Positions 37,107 to 45,771 of a DNA stretch of 64,000 nt are shown in pieces. Both the position numbers and the translations under genes were made by a program. The notes below the pieces were generated by a model, which was not told the DNA's origin, made no database searches, and saw only the letters and a program-made list of their open reading frames with translations. The stretch's first letter is position 1; every line of letters begins with the position of its first letter. Source of the stretch: Cupriavidus sp. EM10 (lineage in GTDB: Bacteria; Pseudomonadota; Gammaproteobacteria; Burkholderiales; Burkholderiaceae); the NCBI RefSeq assembly GCF_018729255.1, contig NZ_CP076061.1, positions 1,674,001-1,738,000 on the forward strand, given 5' to 3'.

Positions 37107-37965
37107 TTACGACCGGATGCCGGGCACGATGGCCGCCACGCGGGCGTCGCCATCGATTGCCGCGTGCGCGCGCTGGCCCGGAGGCGGTCCGGGGGCGCAC
37201 CTGTGGAAGCACCCGGGGCGGGCCGGGCGGGAACGATTCGCGCGGCGCGGTGGCTGCCGGGTCCACCACCAGCATCAGGGTGGCGATATAGCGGCCCTTG
37301 GCCTCGCGCACGGCGCCGAACACGGTGTCGCCAGCCTGCAGGGCGATGCCGTCGGTGCTGTTCAGCGTCTCGCGCAGGCGCTTGCGGCGGTAGGCCGGCA
37401 ACTGGGTGTAGAGGTATTCGCTGAGCGCGTCGGGCAGGAAGCACTGCGTGGTCAGCAACGTGCGGCGGCCGTCGATCACCTTCATGTGCAGGTGCGTGGC
37501 GCGGCCTTCGTACCAGCCCGGATAGACCGTGCGGAACGTGGCCGCGCCATCGGCGCCTACCGGCTGGCTGCCGCGCAGGAAGGTCTGGCCCCTGGTGGAC
37601 ACCGGCTGGTCATGGTCGTCGACCTGGCCGGCATAGCCCGAGTACACGCCCGCGGCGTTGCAGTGCCAGAGATCCACGCGCTTGCCGGTCAGGGCCCGGC
37701 CGTGAACGTCGACCACCGTGAAGCGGATCTCGAGCGGCACGCCCGATTGCCCTTCGGTAATGTCCTGGCGGACCTTGCCGGCATCGAAATAGTACGGCCC
37801 CTCGGTGGTTTGCGCGGTCAGGGGCAGTGGGGCGGTGGTGGGCAAGGCTTGCGCGCTGGCAGGCGCCGTGCGCGACAGCGTGGCCAGACCTGCACCGCCA
37901 AGTGCCACCGCCAGCAGGTGACGCCGCCGGGAGGTGGATGGCGGCTGCGAGGAATTTGCGGACAT
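37107..37965 (-). CDS. Exported intradiol dioxygenase-like protein, frameshifted tail
   Basis: Family of protocatechuate/catechol dioxygenases, here with a Tat-like signal (SRRRHLLAVALGGAGLATL). Iron-ligand motifs fit: LWHCNAAGVYSGY, YPGWYEGRATHLHMKV, with two Tyr and two His. ATG 37965 has GGAAG upstream. The core is in frame to VVDPAATAPRESFPPGPP. Restoring two single bases (near 37213-37232 and 37193-37200) gives a natural Pro/Gly tail, PPGASTGAPPGPPPGQRAH, ending VAAIVPGIRS at a TAA at 37107. Without repair the frame runs to 36847 with a non-protein-like sequence. Exported members of this group are poorly characterised; an aromatic ring-cleavage role is not proven. Confidence 0.75.
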
Positions 37966-38072
37966 CGCGACTTCCATCTGGAAACGGGAGTTCCCAGTGT
38001 AGCGCCGGGTCGTGGGCGCAGTATTTCCGCTCTGTGTCGACCCGGCTACGCTTTTTGACGGCCTGCCGGCGC

Positions 38073-39011
38073 TCAGACCGCCGACTTCAGGACCGCGCCG
38101 CTGGCAAAGAAGCTCTGCAGGTTGTCGAACACCAGTCCGGCCATCGCCGCCCGGGTCTCGTGCGTGCCGCTGGCCACGTGCGGCAGCAGCACGACGTTGT
38201 CCAGGCCGAACAGGGCCTCGGGCACCTTGGGCTCGTGCTCGAACACGTCCAGCCCGGCCCCGGCGATGCGCTTGTGGGTCAGGGCATCCACCAGCGCCGC
38301 TTCGTCGACCACCGTGCCCCGCGCGATGTTGATCAGGTAGCCCTGCGGGCCCAGCGCCTTCAGCACGTCGGCGGACACCAGGTGGCGCGTCTCGGGGCCG
38401 CCCGATGTCGCGATCACCAGGAAGTCCGCCCATTCGGCCAGCGCCTGCACGGACGGCTCGAAGCCATAGGGCACGCCTTCCTGCGCCTTGCGGCCGAAGT
38501 AGCGCACTTCCATGTCGAAGCCGGTCGAGCGCTTTGCGATGACCCGGCCGATGCGGCCCATGCCGACGATGCCCAGGCGCTTGCCGCTCACGCGCGTGGT
38601 CAGCGGATACGGGCCCTTGAGCCAGTCGCCACGGCGTACGAAGCGGTCGGCCGCGCTGACCTGCCGTGCCGCGTCCATCAGCAGCGCAAACGCGGTATCG
38701 GCCACGCAGTCGTTGAGCACGTCGGGCGTGTAGCCCACGGCGATGCCGCGCGCGCGGGCGGTGTCCAGGTCCAGCTTGTCCAGGCCCACGCCGAAGCTCG
38801 AGATCACGCGCAGGTTGGGCAGCGTGGCCAGCATCGGGGCATCGACGCCGGTGGCGGCGCGCGTGGTCATCGCCACGAACTCGCCACCATGCTGTGCCAG
38901 GTACGCGGCGGGATCGCTTTCGGCCCAGAGCGGATGCACGTCGAAATGCTCGGCCAGCCGGGCTTCGGTCTGTTCCGGGAGCCGGCCATGCTGCAGGAGG
39001 CGGGGTTTCAT
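38073..39011 (-). CDS. D-2-hydroxyacid dehydrogenase (GhrB-like)
   Basis: A 312-aa NAD(P)-dependent 2-ketoacid reductase. The Rossmann motif is GIVGMGRIGRVIAKR; catalytic Arg in NIARGTVVDEAALV, Glu in DVFEHEPKVPEAL and His in VVLLPHVASGT. Related to glyoxylate/hydroxypyruvate reductases. It lies 39 bases after the Bug gene on the same strand, in the same direction as the RraA-like and sugar-acid dehydratase genes. It may reduce a short ketoacid or aldehyde-acid produced by that pathway (inference). Confidence 0.9.
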   Translation of the reverse strand: MKPRLLQHGRLPEQTEARLAEHFDVHPLWAESDPAAYLAQHGGEFVAMTTRAATGVDAPMLATLPNLRVISSFGVGLDKLDLDTARARGIAVGYTPDVLNDCVADTAFALLMDAARQVSAADRFVRRGDWLKGPYPLTTRVSGKRLGIVGMGRIGRVIAKRSTGFDMEVRYFGRKAQEGVPYGFEPSVQALAEWADFLVIATSGGPETRHLVSADVLKALGPQGYLINIARGTVVDEAALVDALTHKRIAGAGLDVFEHEPKVPEALFGLDNVVLLPHVASGTHETRAAMAGLVFDNLQSFFASGAVLKSAV

Positions 39012-39050
39012 GCGAGAAAAGTCCTTATGTATGGAAATGTCCGGGCGCGG

Positions 39051-40019
39051 TCAGTCGGCGCTCAGGTGATTATCGGCGATGATTCTTGCGTAACGCTTGC
39101 GGTCGCTGGCGATGGTCTCGGCAAACTGCTGCGGCGTGCTGCCTACCGGAATCGCGCCCTGCTCGATGAGCTGCTTTTTCACCTCGGGCATGGCCACCAC
39201 CTTCTTCACATCGGCCGCGATCTTGTCGACGATGTCCTTCGGCGTGCCGGCGGGCGCCAGCAGGCCCACCCACGATCCCGACTCGGCGTTCTGGATGCCG
39301 GCTTCGGCCAGCGTCGGCACGTCGGGCATCGACGGCGAGCGCACGCTGCCGGTCACCGCCAGTGCGCGCAGCTTGCCGGCCTTCACGTGGCCCGTGGTTT
39401 CCAGGATCGATGCGAACAGCATGTCGACGTTGCCGGCCATCAGGTCGGTCATCGCCGCGCCGCCGCCCTTGTAGGGCACGTGCAGCATGTCGGTGCCGGT
39501 GGCCGCCTTGAAGATCTCGCCCGACAGGTGCGGCGATCCGCCCGTGCCCGAGCTGGCGAACGTCAGCTTGCCCGGCTTGGCCTTGGCCAGCGTCACCAGC
39601 TCCTTCGGCGTCTTTGCCGGCAGGCCCGGCGTGACGACCAGCACGAACGGCAGCTCGGCCATCATCGTCACCGGCACGAAGCTGTCGGGTTTGTAATTGA
39701 GCTTCTTGTACAGGAACGGGTTGATCGACTGCGTGCCCACGTTGCCAGCCACCAGCGTGTAGCCATCGGGCTTGGCCCGGGCCGTCAGCTCCAGGCCGAC
39801 ATTGCCGGCCGCGCCCGGGCGGTTGTCCACCACCACCGGCTGGCTCCAGATCTGCGACAGCCGCTGCGCAACCAGCCGCGTGCCGATGTCTGTGCCACCG
39901 CCCGGCGTGAACGGCACGATGATGGTGACGGGCTTGGTGGGCCACTCACCCTGCGCGTGGGCGCCGAGGGCAGCGGTCACGGCAAGGGCAGCGGCAGCGA
40001 TGCGGGCAATCTTCAACAT
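39051..40019 (-). CDS. Bug-family (TctC) periplasmic solute-binding protein
   Basis: A 322-aa receptor with signal peptide ending AHA-Q. The ligand loops are IVPFTPGGGTDIGTRLVAQ and VVDNRPGAAGNVGLE. Also present are KPDGYTLVAGNVG, TFASSGTGGSPHLSGEIF and VPYKGGGAAMTDLMAGNV. It belongs to the sugar-acid cluster; the 376-base gap to the upstream RraA-like gene holds two copies of a dispersed inverted-repeat element. A ligand such as an aldonic acid would fit the neighbours but is not shown by sequence. Confidence 0.92.
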   Translation of the reverse strand: MLKIARIAAAALAVTAALGAHAQGEWPTKPVTIIVPFTPGGGTDIGTRLVAQRLSQIWSQPVVVDNRPGAAGNVGLELTARAKPDGYTLVAGNVGTQSINPFLYKKLNYKPDSFVPVTMMAELPFVLVVTPGLPAKTPKELVTLAKAKPGKLTFASSGTGGSPHLSGEIFKAATGTDMLHVPYKGGGAAMTDLMAGNVDMLFASILETTGHVKAGKLRALAVTGSVRSPSMPDVPTLAEAGIQNAESGSWVGLLAPAGTPKDIVDKIAADVKKVVAMPEVKKQLIEQGAIPVGSTPQQFAETIASDRKRYARIIADNHLSAD

Positions 40020-40065
40020 GGGTTGGTCTCCTGTGTTTTGTGTTTGCTATATGCGGTGGTTATGC

Positions 40066-40191
40066 GCTCCCCTCTCCCAGAATGGGAGAGGGGTGGGGTG
40101 AGGGTGTTGAGGTTCTGCTTGCCGACAGGTCGAAATTCGAGCCGCCATGCCCCTCACCCCGGCCCTCTCCCGCCGGGCGGGAGAGGGGAGC
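40066..40191. repeat. Dispersed inverted-repeat element, copy 1
   Basis: The element is bounded by GCTCCCCTCTCCC and GGGAGAGGGGAGC. Inside are a short hairpin (CTCTCCCAGAATGGGAGAG), the shared core GTTCTGCTTGCCGACAGGTC, and a second hairpin CTCTCCCGCCGGGCGGGAGAG. REP/BIME-like and non-coding. Copy 2 follows about 50 bases later. Confidence 0.85.
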
Positions 40192-40243
40192 AAACCGGGG
40201 GGGGGTGGGCAACGATGGTCATGGGCGCTTTCCGCCGATATGC

Positions 40244-40372
40244 GCTCCCCTCTCCCACGTCGTGGGAGAGGGTGGGGGTGAGGGCGTTGAGGTTCTGCTT
40301 GCCGACAGGTCGGAATTCGAGCCGCCATGCCCTCACCCCCGGCGCTTCTCCCGCCGGGCGGTAGAGGGGAGC
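40244..40372. repeat. Dispersed inverted-repeat element, copy 2
   Basis: Same ends, core (GTTCTGCTTGCCGACAGGTC) and orientation as copy 1, with small differences. The first hairpin is CTCTCCCACGTCGTGGGAGAG, as in copy 3. The second arm is decayed (CTTCTCCCGCCGGGCGGTAGAG). Confidence 0.85.
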
Positions 40373-40395
40373 AAACCGGCGGCGCAGTCAAACCG

Positions 40396-41115
40396 TCAGC
40401 GGCCTTTCGCCTTCCGCCACGCCGCGAAATCCTCGCGGGCTTTTTCGGTGGTCGGCGGGTAGAGACCGATGATCGAGCGGCCGTTGCGCACTTCCTCGGT
40501 CACGAAGTCCTCGAATGCGGTCATCTCCACGGCTTCGGCGGCGATTTCCCCGGCGATGTGCCACGGAATCACGACCACGCCCTCGGCATCGCCCACCATC
40601 ACGTCGCCAGGAAACACCGCCACGTCGCCGCAGCCGATCGGCACGTTGAATTCCAGCGCCTGGTGCAGCGTCAGGTTGGTGGGAGCCGACGGGCGATGGT
40701 GGTACGCCGGCATGGCCATCTGCGCGATCTCGGGCGAGTCGCGGAAGCCGCCGTCTGTGACTATGCCCGCGCCGCCGCGCTGCATCAGCCGCGTGACCAG
40801 GATCGACCCGGCCGACGCGGCGCGCGCGTCCTTGCGGCTGTCGATGACCAGCACGGCGCCGGGCGGGCACTGCTCGATGGCCTGGCGCTGTGGATGATTG
40901 GGGTCGTGGAACACGGTGATGGGGTTCAGGTCTTCGCGCGCCGGGATGTAGCGCAGCGTGAAGGCCTCGCCCACCATCGTGCCGGCGTCGGGATTGAGCG
41001 GGCGCACGTCCTGGATGAACTGGTTGCGCAGGCCGCGCTTGAACAGCGCGGTGCAGAGCGTGGCGGTGCTGACGGTCTTCAGCGCATCGCGCAGGCTGGA
41101 ACTGAGCGTTGTCAT
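40396..41115 (-). CDS. RraA-like aldolase family protein
   Basis: A 239-aa RraA/HMG-aldolase-family protein (longer than the ~160-aa E. coli RraA), starting MTTLSSSLRDALKTVSTATL at 41115. The active-site-like segment is VTDGGFRDSPEIA, with GDVMVGDAEGVVVIP before it in fold terms. In this family the conserved Arg-Asp of GGxRD binds pyruvate/oxaloacetate-type products with a divalent metal, giving aldolase or decarboxylase activity. It follows the sugar-acid dehydratase by ten bases. It could cleave the 2-keto-3-deoxy acid made by that enzyme (inference). Confidence 0.85.
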   Translation of the reverse strand: MTTLSSSLRDALKTVSTATLCTALFKRGLRNQFIQDVRPLNPDAGTMVGEAFTLRYIPAREDLNPITVFHDPNHPQRQAIEQCPPGAVLVIDSRKDARAASAGSILVTRLMQRGGAGIVTDGGFRDSPEIAQMAMPAYHHRPSAPTNLTLHQALEFNVPIGCGDVAVFPGDVMVGDAEGVVVIPWHIAGEIAAEAVEMTAFEDFVTEEVRNGRSIIGLYPPTTEKAREDFAAWRKAKGR

Positions 41116-41125
41116 TGGCGTGGCC

Positions 41126-42865
41126 TCAGTAGATGCTCGGTTCGCCGACTGGCTCGCCGAAATCGGTTTGCAGGAAGTCGAAATCGCAGCCGTCGTTGGC
41201 CTGGCGCACATGGCGCGAGAACATGTAGCCGTAGCCGCGGGCATAGCGCGGAGGCAGCGGCGTCCAGGCGGCGCGGCGCGCGGCCAACTCTTCGTCGGAC
41301 ACTTCCAGGTGGATGCTGCGCTGGTCGATGTCGACCGTGATCAGGTCGCCGGTCTTCACCAGCGCGAACGGGCCGCCGATGTACGCCTCGGGCGCCACGT
41401 GCAGGATGCAGGCGCCATAGCTGGTGCCGCTCATGCGCGCATCGGACATGCGCAGCATGTCGCGCACGCCCTGCTTCACCAGCTTCTTCGGGATCGGCAG
41501 CATGCCCCACTCGGGCATGCCGGGGCCGCCCAGCGGGCCCGCGTTGCGCAGGATCAGCACGTGATCGGCCGTGACGTCCAGGTTCTCATCCTCGACGGCC
41601 GCCTTCATCGACGGGTAGTCGTCGAACACCAGGGCCGGGCCGGTATGCCTGAAGAAACGCTTCTCGCAGGCGCTGGGCTTGATCACGCAGCCATCCGGGG
41701 CGATATTGCCGCGCAGCACGGCCAGCGCGCCTTCCTGGTACAGCGCGTTCTCGCAGGTGCGGATCACGTCGTCGTTGTGGACCTCGGCGCCGGCGATGTT
41801 TTCGCCCAGCGTTCGGCCCGTGACGGTGGGCGCGTCGAGATGGAGCTTGTCGCGGATGCGCGTCATCAGCGCCGGCAGGCCGCCCGCGTAGAAAAAGTCC
41901 TCCATCAGGTATGTGTCGCCGCTGGGCCGGATGTTGGCGATCACGGGCACATGGCGGCTTGCGCGGTCGAAGTCGTCCAGGCCGATGTCATGGCCGGCGC
42001 GGCGCGCCATGGCGATTACGTGGATGATGGCGTTGGTGGAGCAGCCCATCGCCATGGCCACGGCAATCGCATTCTCGAACGACTGGCGGGTCTGGATGCG
42101 CTTCGGCGTCAGGTCTTCCCAGACCATGCCGACGATGCGGCGTCCGGCCTCGGAGCACATGCGGATGTGGTTGGCGTCGGCGGCCGGAATCGACGATGCG
42201 CCGGGCAGCGTCATGCCGATGGTCTCGGCGATGGCCGTCATCGTGCTGGCCGTGCCCATCGTCATGCACGTGCCGTGGCTGCGCGCGATGCCGCCCTCGA
42301 TGCCGATCCACTCGGCCTTGCTGATATTGCCGGCGCGGCGCTCGTCCCAGAACTTCCAGGCGTCGGAGCCCGATCCCAGCACCTGGCCCTTGTAGTTGCC
42401 GCGCAGCATCGGCCCGGCGGGTACGTAGATGGCCGGCACGCCGGCACTGGTGGCGCCCATCAGCAGGCCGGGCGTGGTCTTGTCGCAGCCGCCCATCAAC
42501 ACGGCGCCGTCGATCGGGTGTGAGCGGATCAGCTCCTCGGTCTCGATGGCCAGCAGGTTGCGATAGAGCATCGTGGTCGGCTTGACCGAGCTCTCGGACA
42601 AAGAAATGGCCGGTAGCTCCACGGGGAAACCACCGGCCTGCAGGATGCCGCGCTTTACGTCTTCCACGCGCTGCCTGAAATGCGCGTGGCATGGGTTGAT
42701 GTCGGACCACGTGTTGATGATGGCGATGAGCGGCTTGCCCATCCATTCGTCGGGCGCGTATCCCATCTGCATGATCCGGGATCGATGCCCGGACGACCGC
42801 AGGTCGTCGGGGGCGAACCAGCGCGCGCTGCGCAGCTGGTCCGGCGTCTTCTTGTGTGCCGTCAT
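41126..42865 (-). CDS. IlvD/Edd-family sugar-acid dehydratase (L-arabinonate type)
   Basis: A 579-aa iron-sulfur dehydratase. Cluster Cys ligands lie in INPCHAHF, MGGCDKTTPGLLMG and RSHGTCMTMGTAST. The sequence AIYVPAGPMLRGNYKGQVLG and the overall length resemble L-arabinonate/D-fuconate dehydratases more than IlvD (DHAD). It converts an aldonic acid to a 2-keto-3-deoxy acid. ATG 42865 is preferred; a GTG five codons upstream (42880) is possible. Divergent from a GntR/FCD regulator with a palindromic operator in the gap. First gene of the minus-strand sugar-acid cluster. Confidence 0.88.
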   Translation of the reverse strand: MTAHKKTPDQLRSARWFAPDDLRSSGHRSRIMQMGYAPDEWMGKPLIAIINTWSDINPCHAHFRQRVEDVKRGILQAGGFPVELPAISLSESSVKPTTMLYRNLLAIETEELIRSHPIDGAVLMGGCDKTTPGLLMGATSAGVPAIYVPAGPMLRGNYKGQVLGSGSDAWKFWDERRAGNISKAEWIGIEGGIARSHGTCMTMGTASTMTAIAETIGMTLPGASSIPAADANHIRMCSEAGRRIVGMVWEDLTPKRIQTRQSFENAIAVAMAMGCSTNAIIHVIAMARRAGHDIGLDDFDRASRHVPVIANIRPSGDTYLMEDFFYAGGLPALMTRIRDKLHLDAPTVTGRTLGENIAGAEVHNDDVIRTCENALYQEGALAVLRGNIAPDGCVIKPSACEKRFFRHTGPALVFDDYPSMKAAVEDENLDVTADHVLILRNAGPLGGPGMPEWGMLPIPKKLVKQGVRDMLRMSDARMSGTSYGACILHVAPEAYIGGPFALVKTGDLITVDIDQRSIHLEVSDEELAARRAAWTPLPPRYARGYGYMFSRHVRQANDGCDFDFLQTDFGEPVGEPSIY

Positions 42866-42937
42866 GTCTGTCTCGTCCACGTAATAATCCTGCCAGTCGC
42901 CTAGTTGTACGACGACTGGGGTTTTGGGAATTAAAGC

Positions 42938-42951
42938 ACTAATGTATTAGT
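42938..42951. promoter_or_regulatory. Palindromic operator candidate, dehydratase/gntR gap
   Basis: ACTAATGTATTAGT has six-base arms ACTAAT/ATTAGT around GT and lies in an otherwise GC-rich divergent gap. FCD-type GntR regulators bind short palindromes of this size, so autoregulation and control of the dehydratase operon are likely. Confidence 0.5.
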
Positions 42952-43017
42952 ACGTCAACGCAGGGATTTCCGCGACGGTTCGGCTAGAATCGCGCCGAAC
43001 ATTCCAGTCATTTACGC

Positions 43018-43719
43018 ATGGCCGCCACGCTACCCAATCCGTCCGCCCAGTTCCAGTTCGACCGCACGCGCCAGGCGGCGCCGCAGGTGTTCGAGCATAT
43101 GCGCGACCAGATTATCTCCATGGCGCTGCCGCCCGGCACCGTGCTGTCGCGCCCGGAACTGGCGCTGCAATACGGCATCAGTCAAACGCCGGTGCGCGAC
43201 GCGCTGATGCGGCTGGCGGAAGAGGGGCTGGTCGATGTGTTCCCCCAGCACGCCACGCGCGTCAGCCGTATCGACGTTGCGCTGGCGCGGCAGGCGCATT
43301 TCCTGCGCCGGTCGGTGGAGGTGGAGATCGTCCGGACGTTGGCGGGTGCGCCCGATCCGGCACTAGTGGACCGTCTACGTGCCACGGTGGCGCGCCAGCA
43401 GCGCATGCTTGAACTCGACGACCTGGCCGAATTCACCGCCAACGACCAGTATTTCCATCGCCAGCTTTACGAAGCCGCCGCCGTGCCCGACCTGTTCGGC
43501 CTGGTGCGGCGCCAGAGCGGCCATCTGGACCGCCTGCGTCGGCTGCACCTGCCGATCCCGGGCAAGGCCAACGCGGTGCTGCGCGACCATGCGGCCATCG
43601 TCGATGCCATCGCCGCTGGCGATGTGGGCGCCGCCGAAACGGCGCTGCGCGACCACCTGACCGGCACGCTGGCCAACGTCGAGGAAATCCGCTCGCGCTT
43701 CCGCGACTACCTGCGCTGA
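43018..43719 (+). CDS. GntR-family (FCD/FadR-type) regulator
   Basis: A 233-aa regulator. The N-terminal wHTH is ALPPGTVLSRPELALQYGIS followed by QTPVRDALMRLAEEGLV. The C-terminal all-helical FCD domain (about 90-225) has metal-site-like residues in NDQYFHRQLYEAA, LRDHAAIVDAI and LRDHLTGTLANV. Divergent from the sugar-acid dehydratase operon with the ACTAATGTATTAGT palindrome between. It probably senses a sugar acid or product of that pathway. Confidence 0.9.
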   Translation: MAATLPNPSAQFQFDRTRQAAPQVFEHMRDQIISMALPPGTVLSRPELALQYGISQTPVRDALMRLAEEGLVDVFPQHATRVSRIDVALARQAHFLRRSVEVEIVRTLAGAPDPALVDRLRATVARQQRMLELDDLAEFTANDQYFHRQLYEAAAVPDLFGLVRRQSGHLDRLRRLHLPIPGKANAVLRDHAAIVDAIAAGDVGAAETALRDHLTGTLANVEEIRSRFRDYLR

Positions 43720-43895
43720 AGCCTCATCAGCCCCCAAGAATTTGCCGGGCGTTTGTTTTTGGCAACGGCCAGCGTGCAATCTACCCACGGCATGGGTAAT
43801 GCCAGGCTGGTGCACCTTCGATACTGACGAAGAATTTGTCGATTACTGGCGAAAATTGATAGATTTCAGATGTATTTACTGCCGGGTAGCCAGAG

Positions 43896-44153
43896 ATGTC
43901 CGCCAGAGTCACGATTACCAGCAGCGAGCAACTGGGGCAGGTGCTCCAGGGCGCGCGCAAGATCGCCGGCCTGACCCAGGCCGACGCCGCCGCGCGGCTG
44001 GCCATCAGCCAGAGCCGCATTTCCCATATGGAGCTGAACCCCGAGACCATCAGCGTGGCGCAGTTGCTGGCGCTGCTGGGGGCCTACGACATGGACCTGC
44101 ACATCGAGCCGCGCGCCGTGCGCGATGCGCTTCTGGAAAAGCTCGAATGGTAG
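43896..44153 (+). CDS. XRE-family HTH protein (HipB-like), orphan
   Basis: An 85-aa DNA-binding protein with an XRE helix-turn-helix at about 20-65 (ARKIAGLTQADAAARLAISQ, SRISHMELNPETISVAQLL). The tail YDMDLHIEPRAV is like that of HipB-type antitoxins. No hipA kinase gene is next to it; the downstream neighbour is a DASS transporter on the other strand. It is therefore either an orphan antitoxin or an ordinary regulator. The 176-base upstream stretch is somewhat AT-rich and holds no other gene I can support. Confidence 0.8.
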   Translation: MSARVTITSSEQLGQVLQGARKIAGLTQADAAARLAISQSRISHMELNPETISVAQLLALLGAYDMDLHIEPRAVRDALLEKLEW

Positions 44154-44175
44154 GGGGCGCAGCCGCGCAGCCAGA

Positions 44176-45653
44176 TCAGGGCAGGTAGCCCAGCAGCTTC
44201 CACCAGAAGTAATCGAGCGGCAGCAACACCACCAGCGTGATGGCCGCCATCGCCAGGCAAAGCCGCGTGCCATGACGCAGGCCCACGCCGCCCAACTGCA
44301 TTGCGATCACGATCGGCGGTGACTGGTACGGGAAGAAGACCGTCGAGAACACCGGCACCTGCAGCATCAGCACCGTTTCCAGCGGCAGCCCCGTCGCATT
44401 GGCCAGGTCGCGCGCCAGCGGCGTCAGGACGGCCGGCAGCGCCGGTAGCGTCGACATCATCCCCAATACCGCGCCCATGGCCCCGATGGTGCCCACGTTG
44501 GCGGCCGTATGGCCGGGCGTCAGCGGCAGCACGTGCAGCAGGCCGGCACTGATGGCGCTACCGAGCCCGGTCGACTCCACCACGGCCCCCAGCCCCAAAA
44601 AGCCAGCCACGTAGATCAGCGGCACCAGGTGAACCTGCTCGGTCAGCGCCTTCGGCGATACCAGGCCGATGCCGGGCAGCAGGCAGACGATGCACGCGGC
44701 CAGCGAAATCCACGCCGGAGAAATCCCATGCCACGCATCGGTGGCGAACCCGGCCACCGCCAGCGCCAGGATGACAGCCAGCATGCGCTCCTGGGGCCCC
44801 ATCGCCGTGCGCGCGGTGGGCGCCTGTGCCGGCATCGGCCCGTTCTCCGGGAACAGCTTGCAGATCACCCAGATCAGCACCACGGTCTTCAGCGCCCCCA
44901 GCACCGGGAAATGCAGCAACAGGTAGCTGCCGTAGCTGAGGTTGATGTGATAGAGCGAACTGGCTGCGCCCAGCAGCACGCTGTTCGGGATGTTGGCCGG
45001 CAGGATCGAGGTGGGCGGCATGTAACTGGCCGCAGCGACGGTCATCACCATGCCGATGCGGCCGTTCGATCCGGCGGCGAAGCCCAGGCGGTCGGCCAGC
45101 GCCAGCACGATCGGCATCAGCAGCAGCACCCGGCCCGTGGTGGACGGCATCAGGAACGCCAGCCCTACCGCACTGAGGGCCACGGTGGTGATCACCTGGG
45201 GTACGTGCCTACCCGCTTGTGAAAGATGATGTCCGCCAGCCGCAGCGCCAGGCCGGTGCTGCGCAGCGCCACGCCGGTCACGGCGCCGCCGAACATCAGC
45301 CACCATGCCGTCGACGTGAATCCCGAAAACACCACCGTGGGCGGCGCGATATGGAAGACCACGGCCGACAGGAAGAACAGCAGCGTGGCCGTGGGCTCCG
45401 GCAACACGCCTACCGCCCAGCAGGAGACCGTGGACAACACCAGCGCGCCGGCCCAGATCAGCGCGGGTGGCGCGTTCATGGCGCTGCCGGCAATCCACAC
45501 GGCTGCGATGCAGGCGCCGATCAGCAGGGCCGCACGGATCGAATCGGCAGGGCGCCCGGCCAGTGGCGCGGGCTTGGGAGCGGGTGGTGTCGGTGACGTC
45601 TGGGGCGGTGTGGCTTCGGCACCGGCCTCGGCGCGGCCTGGGGTGGCTGACAT
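44176..45653 (-). CDS. DASS/SLC13-family anion transporter, frameshifted as sequenced
   Basis: Divalent anion:Na+ symporter family (carboxylates or sulfate). Repaired length is about 492 aa with about 11-12 membrane helices. The N-terminal part (ATLLFFLSAVVFHIAPPTVVF, MFGGAVTGVALRSTGL, IIFHKRVG) continues one frame over as HVPQVITTVALSAVG, FLMPSTTGRVLLLMPI and MPPTSILPANIPNSVLLG. Towards the end is FPYQSPPIVIAMQLGGV. One base is missing near 45207-45209. MPSTTGR and the late FPYQSPP segment correspond to the substrate/Na+ hairpin motifs of the family. The Pro/Ala-rich cytoplasmic N-terminus is long. No regulator is clearly attached. Confidence 0.85.
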
Positions 45654-45771
45654 CTTGGATGTGTCTCGCAGGCGGGCCGGTCGCACGGGGCGCCGGTCCT
45701 GTTTTATGAGCGAAAGTGCTGAGCCGCTATCGTATGGTCGTCTGCTGAAGCAGGCAACTGCGGCGCGCGGG

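Noticed and set aside
37827..40364. An 845-codon open frame on the plus strand across dehydrogenase and Bug genes
   Set aside because: It is the reverse shadow of two clear family genes in high-GC DNA, with His/Arg/Gln-rich translation and no motif.
40066..40372. Possible CRISPR array or transposon ends, suggested by tandem repeats
   Set aside because: Only two long units with internal hairpins, no regular short repeats with unique spacers, no cas or transposase gene.
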